Origin: Hygrophila difformis
Lineage: Eukaryota > Streptophyta > Magnoliopsida > Lamiales > Acanthaceae
DNA: 64,000 nucleotides
Direction of reading: 5' to 3'
Assembly (NCBI GenBank): GCA_030278955.1
Contig: JAOANR010000006.1
Span: forward strand, 12,485,915 to 12,549,914
The stretch's first letter is position 1; every line of letters begins with the position of its first letter. A program made the position numbers and the translations under genes. Shown here in pieces: positions 23,049 through 34,471 of the stretch. The notes beneath the pieces were generated by a model. The model searched no databases. It saw only the letters and a program-made list of their open reading frames with translations, and had not been told where the DNA came from.

Positions 23049-23845
23049 GGTTGTTAAGATCGGGATTCTATATGAGATCATTTTTCTCTTTGTAAGATCG
23101 GGATCGTAGGATCGAATCGGGATCCTAAGATCTTATGAAATTGCAATAATTGATAAACTCAATTATGCACACTAGCAACTAAAAATATTATTTCGTGTGT
23201 TTATGAATCTTGCAAGTTAATTAATATAATACAGTACAAAAACATCACAATCAAACATAAAATATTTCCACATACATACATATTATGTATTTTTTTTACA
23301 TATTATACATAAGGAATACAAGCTCTTAAGTTTAAAATTAAAGGAAAAAAGTTATTTTGATCCCAAATCATAAAAATACTACTTCCTCCGTTCCTTAAAA
23401 ATTGCTACGGACCCACACTGCACACAATCCAATGCATATTTTAAACTATTAATAACTCAAATTCAGTATAAGTAAAAATTCTAAAAGTTTGATATTTAAA
23501 AACTACATGATGAGACGAATCTAACAAGATCCCACTTGACTATATTTTAACATCAATAACTATGAGAAAACTTTAAGTCAAAGTATGCATATGAACAGTA
23601 GCAATTTTCAACATGTTGCAAATAAAAAGAAACGGATGTAGTATAAAATTTTTATGTATTTAAGAGGGTATGATTATAAGATCGTAGAAATATTCGAGAG
23701 AATATGACCATAAGATCGTACCATTCTACTATCAGGATCGGGATCTTACTAATTTTAAGATTCTACAAGGATCGAAATCGTTTTAGAAATATGTGATCGT
23801 AAAATCTTAATATCCTAAAATCAAGATCGAGATCTTAACGACATT
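23049..23845. repeat. GATC-rich inverted-end element holding a MITE
   Basis: The left end (gttaagatcgggattcta) and the reversed right end (gttaagatctcgatcttg) are inverted relatives, and both flanks are dense in 'gatcgggatc', 'agatcgta' and 'atcgaaatcg' motifs (23050-23140, 23670-23843). It looks like a TIR element made of short GATC palindromes. No clear target duplication was found. Confidence 0.45.
23382..23641. mobile_element. Stowaway-type MITE
   Basis: Ends CTTCCTCCGTTCCTTA and ...AAGAAACGGATGTAG with TA on both sides (23380-23381, 23642-23643). It is nested inside the GATC-rich element. Confidence 0.75.
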
Positions 23846-23932
23846 CAGATAATTGTAACTCGTAATGTTGCTGGGCTGTTGGGAATTTTTTTTTTTGGTA
23901 AGCACATGGTGCTTTCGGGAATTGGGGACATA

Positions 23933-24053
23933 GGGGATGTTTGGAAGCCGGCATATTTAGTAGCATATAGCGGATTCAATCAGCATATTCTCTCACAATT
24001 CTCTCTCCGAATCTCCTATCTACTAGCAAATTCGCTGACTCCCAAACATCCCC
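23933..24053. mobile_element. Small MITE, 121 bp
   Basis: Terminal inverted repeat GGGGATGTTTGG...CCAAACATCCCC, flanked by ATA on both sides (23930-23932, 24054-24056). It shares its interior with the piece at 61565-61658. The 3-bp duplication suggests a PIF/Harbinger-type MITE. It lies about 275 bp upstream of the zinc-ribbon gene. Confidence 0.7.
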
Positions 24054-24330
24054 ATAGAATTTAGGAGCCTAAAAAACAAAATAAATTACTCATAATTAGA
24101 AAATCCTATCAAAATTCTGGAAGTTTGACCGTAGAAATATCGCCACTTGTGACAGAGAAACTCACACGGTTCCGCAACGGCGCAACCTCTCTGCTGTATG
24201 ACTTTTGTATCTATGAAATAATGTTGTACCCTATCCGACCGACCTTCTCCTCTACAAAAACCGAATAACCGATGTCTAAATTCTAAACCTTTCAAAGTTG
24301 AACAATTACACTATTACAGCCCAAATAGAA

Positions 24331-24705
24331 ATGGCCACGATATATTGCTGCCGCGAGTGCGGTTGCGATCTCAATCTCCATGACTCCTACCTCTTCCCCC
24401 CGGATTTTTACTTCGAGGCAGGCAACAAGAATACCCTCTCCTTCTCCGCCGTCGATTCATCCAAGTTTCGCTTCGAGAAGGAGGATAAAATCAGACCTTT
24501 TTTCGAGACTCTTAATTACTGGGGCATACAGAGGAACCGCACCAAGATCAAGTGCAATAGCTGCGGGAAGCTTGTGGGTTACATTTACGATGATGGCCCG
24601 CCGTTGACCAATAGCAACGGCCAGTGCGGTTTCGGACCCAGCCAGGCTATTCCTAGAGACCCTCGGTACAGGTTCAAGAACAAGGCTTTGAAGACTAATT
24701 CTTAG
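24331..24705 (+). CDS. Zinc-ribbon protein, At4g08330-like, function unknown
   Basis: A single-exon frame of 124 aa. It begins MATIYCCRECGCDLNLHDS and has a Cys pair near residues 8-11 (C-x2-C) and a second pair (KCNSCGKLVGY) near residue 72, the layout of a small zinc ribbon. The spacing and the phrases YWG-x-n-RTK and YIYDDGPP match my memory of the uncharacterised plant family annotated as At4g08330, chloroplastic. No cofactor or reaction is known to me. The frame extends 11 codons upstream to another ATG (24298), but the start at 24331 fits the family better. No clear transit peptide is visible. The C-terminus is basic (RFKNKALKTN). Confidence 0.75.
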   Translation: MATIYCCRECGCDLNLHDSYLFPPDFYFEAGNKNTLSFSAVDSSKFRFEKEDKIRPFFETLNYWGIQRNRTKIKCNSCGKLVGYIYDDGPPLTNSNGQCGFGPSQAIPRDPRYRFKNKALKTNS

Positions 24706-26644
24706 TTTGTTTTGTGTGCTATTTGGCATTGAATATACTAGGGAAATCGTTTCGTTTTTGTGATTTGAATGGGCTTTCTTTAGTTTCTGTGTATACCCAT
24801 TGATATTCATAGGGTTTTTGTTGATTGAATAATGATTCGTGTATTTCGTCCCTCCGGTGTAGCCACTTATTCAGTTTTTATACAGTTATACATGACCATG
24901 CCCAAAATCTCTATATATATGTGATTAGAGAGTATTTCCATTCTACTTTGAATTGGGTTTGGAATTGGGGGTGTTCTGGATTCCCAGTAACTAAAGTGGG
25001 TGAAGGTGAATCAAGAATGATTTGTCTTTATGTAATTCATTCCATAGTTCTACAAATCCATTGTCCCCAGCCATTCCTGGATTTTCTTTGGATTACCGTC
25101 AGTATTGAGTATTATTGACTCTGTAGCACTCTACATTTATATATTCTGCTGTTTCTCCAGTTTTTCAGAATTCAGATTATAGAAGTATATATGATTATAA
25201 TAGAATGCCATTGACGTTTCACTGAGCATCTTGATCGGAGCACGGTTGTGTTGCTTGCATCATTGATGAGGCCCTCTATGGGATTGAAAACTTGATTAAT
25301 CTAGTTGGCATGGTCAGCATTGGTATAGCTTAGAGAGGCAGCTTCCAAAGAATCTGGATTTTGAAATTTGATCCAGAGGTTCTACAGGGGTTTACCATTG
25401 ATGAAGTTTAAACTTTTTATTTTTATTTTTTAAGTGCTGGTTCTTATGTCAGATGGTGTGCAGCACAGCAAGACATTGAACTGAATAAATTCCTAATTAT
25501 AGAAATATGTGAGCCAACTGCTTTCTGCTTGTCTGTGGAGCGAGTATGCAATTTCTTCTGTGTATTTTACAGATTGTGTCACAAACACACTGAACTAGCT
25601 TTGTTGGTTAACATTTACTCTTCAGGAATTTTCATAGGTGTTGTACTATTCTTTCTATAAATGAGAAATTACATGGAAAGGAATACGATCTACTCCATAT
25701 AGAAAAGCCAAAAGCCTGGGCCAAGCTGTTATCGAGTTTGAATGTTGTACAATTCCAAGTCAAGTGTTTTCAAGGCACAGGTTTGCTATACTTGAAATTT
25801 GGTTAAGTTTGAAATCCATGATTTGCAACCTTCAATGTGATGATGCCTATTCTTTGAACCTCCATGATTTGAGAATGAATGGCACCATCAGATTGGTATC
25901 ACGGACAAATGGCATTATCAGAATTGAGACCGTTGTTCGCACAGGACTTCAAAACTTGTTTTTGTTTAATGAACAATCTCCGGCAGTAACTTGCCCTATG
26001 AGATTTATGCCCTTGGGTGACTAATTGGGCTGATTTTAACACCGCGGAAAATCATCATATTTCCCATATTTAATTGGCTGTTTAGTAGTAGCTAGAGCCC
26101 GGAATAAGATTTGAAAGATAGTACAGGACTCTTGAGCATTGTGCAACGACCTGAGGAGCAGAAGTTTGTGTTGGTTGGCTAATGTCCCCAGAGGGCATGG
26201 TTAAGCTAATGTTTTGATGGTATCAGCCTTTGCCCTTTGGCAACCAAGAGTTAAAGATTGTGGAGTATCAAGTGGATCGTTAGGGACTCCGGTGGCTTGA
26301 ATTTTTAGTGAAAGTGACTGTGGGCTATTCGCCAATTCCTATGGTAGAGTAGGTTGTGGGGGTGTGTATATTATTCTGTATTTGACGACACCCTCTCATA
26401 CTCTACTTACTCTTTATCACGTAGTCACTCCTATGGCTAAGTGAGAAAAGTGAGTAGAGCATGGGGTGGTGTTGAATATTATAGCAGTCTTTTCGAGTAG
26501 ATTACAAATAACTTGTTGTGGACCCCACTTCTACATTGATTCTGAGCAGATTAAGTTATTCACACATTTTTTACTGTATGTGAAATTTCAAATCTTGGGT
26601 AACATTCTTATGTAGTCAGTTGTAGCGGAAAACACTCGCATACA

Positions 26645-26836
26645 CTTAATAGAATGCTGTCTTGCGAAGGGCTAAATCAAGCATATCCTTGTTGGGAAGC
26701 CAACACTGCAACGGGTAGTTGATCTCGATCATTTGGGAATTGAGACCCAATTGCACTTGCTTTGCTGCATTGGAGTCGGAATCAAATAAACCATTCTTAA
26801 CATCATCCACCTTGATCCATTGATTCTCATTATTTG
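26645..26836 (-). pseudogene. Orphan coding-like fragment, unrecognised
   Basis: The minus strand has an uninterrupted frame of about 60 codons with normal protein-like composition (contains NQWIKVDDVKNGLFDSD and MIEINYPLQCWLPNKD), bounded by stops and without an ATG at its head. It looks like a stranded exon. I do not recognise the family. Confidence 0.35.
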
Positions 26837-28504
26837 TCCCTTAACCTGGTTTTTTAAGGCATTAGTATATATGCACCCACATATAGCTTGATGCTCCCCC
26901 TTTTATTTATTTATAAGTGAAACCTCTTTCATTGTAGTTAAAAAAATGATCCTAGTTTTGTGTTCTTACAATTATTTCCCATACACTAAATTGTTTGTTA
27001 GCCACTATACCTTATCTACATTTGATGACAAAAAGAGAGAGAGAATATTAAACCGTTTCAGTAATTGTTTGGCATGAGTTCCCACCATCCTTTTGCGACG
27101 CTTGAACATTAATTTTAACCAACAAAAAACTACATTTAACTAAATTTAGTCATAGGAGAAGAGATCAAATAGGCCCTAGAAAACGGAGTATGAGAAAGAA
27201 AGGAATAATAAAACATTGGTGGAGATGATTAATCAGATCTATACTCGAAGAAAAAATTCTGCCACATGGAAACTTTTTGGGCAGGCAGTTAAAGACTTGA
27301 CACCCGAAGTGAAATATTGAAATGTACACAAGCTCTCAGACAAGTATGTGGGACTCATCAGTGAGGGAGATGGTTGCATTCACTATATACATGTGCTATA
27401 AAGACTACCAAGTTTGATGATATATAACTAGAAAAAGGATCCTCTTCAAGTATAGTGCACAGTCTAAGAAACTGATTATCAATAGAGGAGTTCCACCTGA
27501 TGAAAAGTTGAGATGGAACTAATTGAAAGGAGCTGAGAAAATAATATGTAATGAAACTAGTTTTGGAATTTTTCTTAGTGCTTTTACTTGATACCATCAG
27601 TTGTATTTTAGTTTTTCAAAAATCGTTATTCAAACACAATACACAATATTTGGGTGTTGGATTTACATACTATCCCGATTAAAGAATACAACTAACATCG
27701 TCCTTGCATCTTGAACATAGTTCATATCTTCAAGAGTCTTTGCTATGCCAGTTGACTGGTACGGTGCATGTGTTGTTGAGGGTTTCCTATATTACTATCT
27801 GTAGTTTACATTTTGGTCAAGAGGTAGTTATTCGATTTTCAATTGAAAGACTCGACTCACAAATTAATATATATGGGTCATTTTGAGTATTTTTTTTCCA
27901 GACACAAGCTAGAAAATTTTAAGGGGTTATCCATTGGATACTTACCAAGAATTTAATCTAGAAATTCTTGTGGAATACAAACATATGCTTTCATGAATTG
28001 GAGAGATGAGAAAAAGGAAAGGATTATTTATCATGCTTAGAAACACACCAAGACATTATCTAAGAGGTTTAAGATGGAATGCTGCAAGACATGTTGTACA
28101 CACTAATACTCCTAATGAAAATACAAGGATGAAATGGGGACAGAAAAATTGATGGGGTACGCCTGTAGAAAGATTGGGCTTAAGAATTGCAAGACATGCA
28201 GGAGAATTAAGGGTTTACATTAGATTTGATTTAGTTTCTAGGTAGGATGTCTAGTGTGCTCTATTATTCTATTGAATGGCAACGTAAAAGTTTTCTACAT
28301 AATATTGGAGCCTAGCTAGGTTGTTTGTCCTAGAATTTCTTTGTGTTTTTGAACAATGTAGTTGGTGGTGTTCCTTATAGATGACGAGTGTTTCCAATAG
28401 TTTTGGTTGTCCAAGTTGAACAAGTTTTTGGAAAGTCTTAATTGGTGTGTATATATATATTCTCGATGGTTAAGGATGCTCATATATAGTAATTGTTTCA
28501 AGCC

Positions 28505-28640
28505 AAGCTAACCTTGAGAGTGAACTTCCCCAATGTGTGATGCCGCCGAAGTAAGTTAGCATTGATTACATCAGAAACCCATCTAAACACACTGTCATCC
28601 TTCTCACTGCTGTTGGCTGGTACCGCTGATTCGCCATACC
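28505..28640 (-). pseudogene. Possible F-box/LRR gene fragment
   Basis: One minus-strand frame reads ...SSEKDDSVFRWVSDVINA and then LGKFTLKVSL, which resembles the segment after the F-box in plant F-box/LRR (FBD) proteins. It is short and broken on both sides, so the assignment is tentative. Confidence 0.25.
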
Positions 28641-28988
28641 TTCATCGTCACAGTGGATTATGTTCTAGACTTCTAGTTGAACATATGTATGATGGACTCC
28701 TTTCGTTTGTTTTATGAGTCGAGTTCTTTATCAACCTTGGAAATTGTACATAGAGATTAGAAGCTTCGCTTAAGCTAGAGTTTCTAAGATTAGAAAGTTC
28801 AGTGTCTAGAAATAATCCACCGCCGCGGATAAATATAGGATTAGGCATTGACTCATTTATATGGACAAAAAAACAAAGACAAAAACAAATCTTCTCCCAA
28901 GTAGTACTTTCTATTTCCTACCAACACTTCTCAATCATTATATCCCTAACTAAATTTCTTCTTCAACATACAAAGTTTAACTAAAACT

Positions 28989-29279
28989 TGTTGAATAATA
29001 AACTCACCCGACAACGCATGCTCCCGCCGTCGTCAAAAAGAGCTGCCACCGTCGTCGTCAAAAAGAGCTGCCACAACCGTCGTCAAAATAGCCGCTAAGT
29101 TTGATTGTAATTAGCTTTCGGATTATGTATCTGTAATTTGTCAAAAATGGTGTATTTTATATCTTTACATTTGTAATCCTTCCGGCTATAAATAGCCGTG
29201 TAATCTTAGTGAAAAACGCAGAACGAGATTTAGAATAATAACATCTAAACTCTCTTCTCCTCAATTCAAAATTCCAACA
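28989..29279 (+). repeat. 5' LTR of the complete copia element
   Basis: Begins TGTTGAATAATAAAC and ends AATTCCAACA. U3 carries a short tandem repeat built on CCGTCGTCAAAAAGAGCTGC (29026-29092). The TATA box sits inside a perfect palindrome, CGGCTATAAATAGCCG (29183-29198), so transcription should start about 30 bp later, near 29220. Confidence 0.97.
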
Positions 29280-29282
29280 GAA

Positions 29283-29294
29283 TTGGTATCAGAG
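29283..29294 (+). other. Primer-binding site (initiator Met-tRNA type)
   Basis: TTGGTATCAGAG follows the 5' LTR after 3 bases, as expected for copia elements primed by initiator Met-tRNA. Confidence 0.9.
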
Positions 29295-29329
29295 ACTGAG
29301 CGATTCTAACTCAGAGCATAACAAAAACT

Positions 29330-29650
29330 TGAGTGTAAACACTCAAATTAAAAGAATTAAATCTACTCACTGTTGTCTCCTCCAAGCAGCAGCCACCAGC
29401 ACCGCCCAGCAGCCACCACCGAGCACAGCCCGCTGCCATCACGAGCTCCAGCCCACACCTTCGACGAGCTTGCACCACCGCCTGCAACCTCTTGTGAATC
29501 ATCTGCCGCCCTCTGCCCGAGAACGGAAGCTGTTGCCACTGCTCCATCTGGTCAGCGAGCATCGCCCCAACATCGCCGCTGCTTACTGGAATTTCTTTGG
29601 TTTCTCGAAAAACTCCATTTTGAAGGCACTTGGTGATACACACAAGTGAT
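29330..29650 (+). other. GC-rich leader segment of the copia element
   Basis: Between the primer site and gag lies 800 bp of leader. Its first 300 bp is much richer in C and G (ccagcagccaccaccgagc) than the rest of the element and is open in two frames. It is unlike gag and may be captured host sequence. No product is claimed. Confidence 0.4.
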
Positions 29651-30088
29651 CATCAGTAAAGGAGTAAGTCAACAAAAAAAAGAAAAAATTAAAGAAGGTG
29701 GGACATTGATTTTAAATACACTGAAGAGGGGGTAGGTTACAACAGTAAATAAAGTTAGGCCAAATCACTTGATATATATACTTTTTATACTTCCTGTTTC
29801 TTTTAAAAAAAATAGTGGGGAGATATTTTTTTTTAAAAAAAAAGGATAGTGTGCATTTAAAAATAGTGAGTGTGGTGTTGGGAAAGAATTTGTCAAATTG
29901 CAGATTTTGGAGCACATGAAAGAAGCTGCAGTGAGAAAGAAGATTCAACAACTATTCAGAAAATTGGTGGAAAAATAATTATTGCTGTGCAAGAAGAAAT
30001 TTTGGTGGAGAAAAGTTTGTGGAGTCTTCGACCCAGTCCGAAATAATTCATATAAATTATTTGGGAATTATTGCAGATAGTCTTCACA

Positions 30089-32338
30089 ATGGCGTCAACA
30101 AGTTCCCTTCAATCACATGTGCCCAAATTGACAAAAGAAAATTACAGGATGTGGAGTATCCAAATGGAAGCCTTGCTCGGATCCCTTGATGTCTGGGATA
30201 TGGTCGAAGCAGATTTTGCAGAGTTGACATCAACAATAGAAGATGACGATCAATTGAAGGAGATAAAGAAAAAGGAGAAAAAAGCCTTGTTCACAATATA
30301 CCAAGGCGTAGATGAAGCCACATTTGAGTTAATTTCTACCGCAAAGACATCGAAGGATGCTTGGGAAATATTAAAGAAAGCCCACGACGGAGTAGATAAA
30401 GTGAAGAAAATCCGGCTCCAATCCTTGAGAGCCCAATTTGAAACTCTACAACAAAGCAGATCAGAAGCCGTCTCAGATTACTTCTCCCGAGTAATTTCCG
30501 TTGTTCATCAAATGAGACAGAATGGCGAAGAAATCAAAGATGTTCGTGTCGTGGAGAAGATCTTGAGGTCCCTAGACCCAAAATTCAACTTTATCGTTGT
30601 TGCCATCGAAGAATCAAAAAATCTCGAGGCAATGACAATTGAAGAATTAATGGGCTCTTTACAAGCCCATGAGCATCGACTCTTCAAAAAGGGAGGCGAA
30701 CAATCCTTGGAGCAAGCACTGCAAACAAAATTATCGTTTAAAAGAAATAATGCTGTCAGAGGAAGTCCACAACGTGGACGTTATCAAACACATAGAGGAA
30801 GAGATGGCCGAGTCAACAATCGCTATGATCAGAATCGAATCAATAATGGCGAAAATAATAGAGGAAATGAACGTGGCCAGAATACCTATCGAGGCCGAGG
30901 ACAATTCCGAGCCCGTGGTCGTGGACGTGGCAGAAACTTTGGAAGATTTGACAAATCAGAAGTTCAATGCCATGTATGTAAAAAATTTGGTCATTTCGCT
31001 AATGAATGTTGGTACAATGCAGACAACAACAAAAATGAGAAGGCGAATCTCATTGATAAAGAAGAGAAGGATGGTCCAGTTGTACTAATGTCTTGCAAAG
31101 AACCAGAGCCACCTCAAACAGTCACATGGTACATGGATACAGGTGCATCAAACCATATGTGCGGAAGAAAGGAATTCTTTTCCAAACTTGATGAAAGACG
31201 AATGGGCAATATCACATTCGGTGACCTGTCAAAAAGGCCAATTGAAGGTAAAGGAGATATTACCTTTGAGTTACATAATGGAAAACATCTATGCATTTCT
31301 GATGTTTATTATGTACCTGAAATTAAAAGTAATCTGCTGAGTGCTGGCCAATTGTTGGAAAAGGGATATGAAATCCAAATGAAAAATTTGGCTCTTAGTT
31401 TGCGAGATAAGAATAACAGGTTGATCACACATGTCAAGATGACGACGAACAGAATGTTTCCGCTGAAGCTCACTATAAATGACTCAAAATGCTTGAAGGC
31501 AACCACTGTTGATAGCGGCAAGTTATGGCATCTCCGATATGGGCATCTTAACTTTGATGCATTGAAATTGTTGCAGAAAAAGAATATTGTGACAGGACTG
31601 CCGCAGATTGAATCCTCCAACGATGTTTGTGAGGTTTGTGTCATGGGAAAACAACATCGACAAACCTTCAAGAAGTATGGCGCGAGAAGAGCTAGATCGC
31701 GACTTGAGCTAGTACATTCTGATGTTTGTGGACCAATTACTCCAGTTTCTATTGGTGGAAACAGGTATTTTCTTACCTTCACAGATGACTACAGTGGAAA
31801 AACATGGATCTACATGATGAAAGAAAAAAGTGAAGTTTTCTCTAAATTCAAGGAATTTAAAAACCTTGTTGAGAAACAAAGTGGGTGCCAATTAAAGTGC
31901 CTACGGACAGATCGTGGTGGAGAATACACATCTCGAGAATTTGATCATTTTTGCAGAGAGCATGGGATATCACACCAACTCACGATGCCATATACACCAC
32001 AACAAAATGGTCTTTCAGAAAGAAAGAACCGAACAATTTTGAATATGGTTCGATGTATGCTGAAAGAGAAAAATATTCCCAAAGAATTTTGGGGTGATGC
32101 TGTAAATTGTTCTGTCTATCTGTTGAACAGGTTCCTAACAAGGAGTATTGGAGACATAACTCCCGAAGAAGCCTGGAGTGGGAAAAAGCCAAAAGTTGAT
32201 CATCTGAGAATTTTTGGAAGCATTTGTTTTGCAAAAGTGCCAGAAGAAAAGCGTACAAAGCTCGAAGATAAAAGCCAAAATGCATTTTTCTTGGCTGTGG
32301 TGAAAATTTCAGCGGGTACAAACTGTACAATCCTGTAA
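30089..32338 (+). CDS. Copia gag-protease-integrase, before the frameshift
   Basis: The start chosen is the ATG giving [19 protein letters not shown]. Six codons upstream is an in-frame alternative. Order: gag with the retrotransposon gag domain (residues about 10-215), a basic RG-rich stretch, a CCHC knuckle ([14 protein letters not shown], 30967-31008), protease with DTGAS (about 31135), the integrase zinc finger (HLRYGHLN to CEVCVMGK, 31530-31650) and a D,D-35-E core ([19 protein letters not shown]). The frame then shifts near 32275-32283, where one base is missing relative to the downstream pol frame, and ends early at 32338. Confidence 0.93.
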   Translation: MASTSSLQSHVPKLTKENYRMWSIQMEALLGSLDVWDMVEADFAELTSTIEDDDQLKEIKKKEKKALFTIYQGVDEATFELISTAKTSKDAWEILKKAHDGVDKVKKIRLQSLRAQFETLQQSRSEAVSDYFSRVISVVHQMRQNGEEIKDVRVVEKILRSLDPKFNFIVVAIEESKNLEAMTIEELMGSLQAHEHRLFKKGGEQSLEQALQTKLSFKRNNAVRGSPQRGRYQTHRGRDGRVNNRYDQNRINNGENNRGNERGQNTYRGRGQFRARGRGRGRNFGRFDKSEVQCHVCKKFGHFANECWYNADNNKNEKANLIDKEEKDGPVVLMSCKEPEPPQTVTWYMDTGASNHMCGRKEFFSKLDERRMGNITFGDLSKRPIEGKGDITFELHNGKHLCISDVYYVPEIKSNLLSAGQLLEKGYEIQMKNLALSLRDKNNRLITHVKMTTNRMFPLKLTINDSKCLKATTVDSGKLWHLRYGHLNFDALKLLQKKNIVTGLPQIESSNDVCEVCVMGKQHRQTFKKYGARRARSRLELVHSDVCGPITPVSIGGNRYFLTFTDDYSGKTWIYMMKEKSEVFSKFKEFKNLVEKQSGCQLKCLRTDRGGEYTSREFDHFCREHGISHQLTMPYTPQQNGLSERKNRTILNMVRCMLKEKNIPKEFWGDAVNCSVYLLNRFLTRSIGDITPEEAWSGKKPKVDHLRIFGSICFAKVPEEKRTKLEDKSQNAFFLAVVKISAGTNCTIL

Positions 32339-32346
32339 CCCGCAAA

Positions 32347-34185
32347 GTGGTGATGTCAAGAGATGTTATCTTTAATGAGGATCAATCTTGGAGATGGAAT
32401 GAAGATGAGCAGACCAAGCATGTTCCTTTTGATGATGAACAGGAAAAGCAAAAGGAACCGCAACAACAAATGGAGGACATGGTACCTGATCATGTTGAAG
32501 TTGAAAGCCAATCCTCTGATGATAGTCCTTTTGTGAGAAGAACAAGAAGGGTCCAGGACATATATGACTCCAGTGAGCCAATTGATGATGAATTCAATAA
32601 TTTCTGTCTATTTGCAGGTCTTGACCCATTGACATTTCAAGAAGCCTCTAAAGAAGTCAAGTGGCAAAAAGCTATGGAGGAAGAAATTCAATCCATTAAA
32701 AAAAATAATACATGGGAGCTCACATCACTCCCTGACAGACATCGAGCAATTGGAGTCAAATGGGTGTTCAAGACGAAAAGAAATGCAAAAGGAGAAATTG
32801 AAAGGCACAAAGCCCGTCTTGTTGCAAAAGGGTACAATCAAAGATATGGAATTGATTATGAAGAAGTCTTTGCCCCAGTTGCCCGGCTTGAAACAGTGAG
32901 GCTGCTCATTTCACTAGCAGCTCAAAAGAAGTGGCAGATACATCAAATGGATGTTAAATCCGCATTTCTGAATGGAAATCTTGAAGAGGTTGTCTATGTT
33001 GAGCAACCACCTGGATTCATAATTGAAGGCCAAGAAGACAAGGTGTACGGGTTGAAGAAAGCGCTCTATGGATTGAAACAGTCACCAAGAGCTTGGAATT
33101 CAAGAATCGATAAATACTTTATCGAAAATGGATTTGTAAAATGCCCATATGAGCACTCCCTATATGCAAAAAGAAACCTGTCTGGAGAATTTTTATTGGT
33201 ATGTCTATATGTTGATGACATTATCTTTACAGGTAATGATAAGGCCTTGATCCAGGAGTTCATGAAATCAATGGAAAAGGAGTTTGAAATGTCCGATCTG
33301 GGATTGATGCGATACTTCCTAGGCATTGAAGTCAAGCAAGATGAAGAAGGAATTTTTATCTCACAAGAAAAATATGCCAAAGAGATCCTGAAAAAATTCT
33401 CAATGGAAGATTGTTGCAGTGTCGGCACACCGCTGGAAGTTGGCACCAGATTGACTAAAGAAGGAGAAGGAAACCCAGTAAATCCAACCTACTACAAAAG
33501 TCTTGTGGGATGCTTGAGGTACTTAACCTGCACACGACCTGATATCTTGTTTGGAGTTGGTCTTGTTAGCAGGTACATGGAAACACCAAAAACTTCACAC
33601 TTGAAAGCTGCGAAAAGAATTTTGAAGTACATCCAAGGGACAATCAATTATGGCATGCTATATTCTACAAATCAAAGCACTGAATTGGTTGGATTCAGTG
33701 ATAGTGATTGGGCTGGAAGTAAAGAAGATCGGAAAAGTACATCAGGGTTCGTGTTCTACTTCGGTAGAAATGCATTCACTTGGTCATCAAAGAAGCAACC
33801 CATTGTCGCGCTATCGACTTGTGAAGCAGAATACATTGCTGCTGCTGCATGCGTTTGTCATGCAATTTGGCTGAAGAAATTGCTTGGAGATTTGAAGATA
33901 CAACAAGATAGTGCAATCGAGATTCATGTCGACAACAAGTCTGCCATTGCCCTTGCAAAAAACCCAGTCCATCATGAACGCTCGAAACACATTGACACCC
34001 GTTTTCACTTCATACGGGAACATGTAAAATCAAAAGAAGTGGAGCTGAAGTACGTCAGCTCAAGTGAACAAGTTGCAGACATTTTTACAAAAGCATTGAA
34101 AGTTGAAACCTTCCAGTATTTGCGAAAGAAGCTGGGAATCCAAGATTTTAAGAGGATGAGTTTAAGGGGGGGAAATGTTGAATAA
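32347..34185 (+). CDS. Copia reverse transcriptase-RNase H, after the frameshift
   Basis: This is the second half of the same polyprotein in a different frame. The homologous frame already opens near 32283; 32347 is only its first ATG. It holds the RT domain ([38 protein letters not shown], active site YVDDI near 33210) and RNase H ([16 protein letters not shown] to [11 protein letters not shown], and the C-terminal [12 protein letters not shown]). The frame ends in the first bases of the 3' LTR. The domain is complete, but the upstream shift disconnects it from its start codon. Confidence 0.93.
   Translation: MVMSRDVIFNEDQSWRWNEDEQTKHVPFDDEQEKQKEPQQQMEDMVPDHVEVESQSSDDSPFVRRTRRVQDIYDSSEPIDDEFNNFCLFAGLDPLTFQEASKEVKWQKAMEEEIQSIKKNNTWELTSLPDRHRAIGVKWVFKTKRNAKGEIERHKARLVAKGYNQRYGIDYEEVFAPVARLETVRLLISLAAQKKWQIHQMDVKSAFLNGNLEEVVYVEQPPGFIIEGQEDKVYGLKKALYGLKQSPRAWNSRIDKYFIENGFVKCPYEHSLYAKRNLSGEFLLVCLYVDDIIFTGNDKALIQEFMKSMEKEFEMSDLGLMRYFLGIEVKQDEEGIFISQEKYAKEILKKFSMEDCCSVGTPLEVGTRLTKEGEGNPVNPTYYKSLVGCLRYLTCTRPDILFGVGLVSRYMETPKTSHLKAAKRILKYIQGTINYGMLYSTNQSTELVGFSDSDWAGSKEDRKSTSGFVFYFGRNAFTWSSKKQPIVALSTCEAEYIAAAACVCHAIWLKKLLGDLKIQQDSAIEIHVDNKSAIALAKNPVHHERSKHIDTRFHFIREHVKSKEVELKYVSSSEQVADIFTKALKVETFQYLRKKLGIQDFKRMSLRGGNVE
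34163..34175 (+). other. Polypurine tract
   Basis: AAGGGGGGGAAA-type purine run directly before the 3' LTR; it primes plus-strand DNA synthesis in LTR elements. Confidence 0.85.
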
Positions 34186-34466
34186 TAAACTCACCCGACA
34201 ACGCATGCTCCCGCCGTCGTCAAAAAGAGCTGCCACCGTCGTCGTCAAAAAGAGCTGCCACAACCGTCGTCAAAATAGCCGCTAAGTTTGATTGTAATTA
34301 GCTTTCGGATTATGTATCTGTAATTTGTCAACAATGGTGTATTTTATATCTTTACATTTGTAATCCTTCCGGCTATAAATAGCCGTGTAATTTTAGTGAA
34401 AAACGCAGAACGAGATTTAGAATAATAACATCTAAACTCTCTTCTCCCCAATTCAAAATTCCAACA
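34176..34466 (+). repeat. 3' LTR of the complete copia element
   Basis: Identical to the 5' LTR except for three substitutions (A to C at 34332, C to T at 34392, T to C at 34448, reading 5' to 3' LTR), giving 288 of 291 identity. Confidence 0.97.
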
Positions 34467-34471
34467 AAACT

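Larger units (their letters stand above)
24706..28988. other. Long intergenic stretch
   Basis: Only scattered short frames occur. The first 1-2 kb could be 3' UTR or a long non-coding transcript of the zinc-ribbon gene, but nothing proves it. Two coding-like remnants are noted separately (26645-26836 and 28505-28640). No intact transposon was recognised. Confidence 0.35.
28989..34466 (+). mobile_element. Complete young Ty1/copia element, 5478 bp
   Basis: Two 291-bp LTRs, primer-binding site, gag-pol and polypurine tract are all present, and both sides are flanked by AAACT (28984-28988, 34467-34471). The LTRs differ at 3 of 291 positions, so insertion is recent. The polyprotein frame is broken once in pol. 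It lies in the intergenic space between the zinc-ribbon and ARM/TPR genes. Confidence 0.97.

Noticed and set aside
29311..29649. Protein-coding gene in the copia leader
   Set aside because: Frames exist on both strands but lie between the primer site and gag, without domain or independent promoter.
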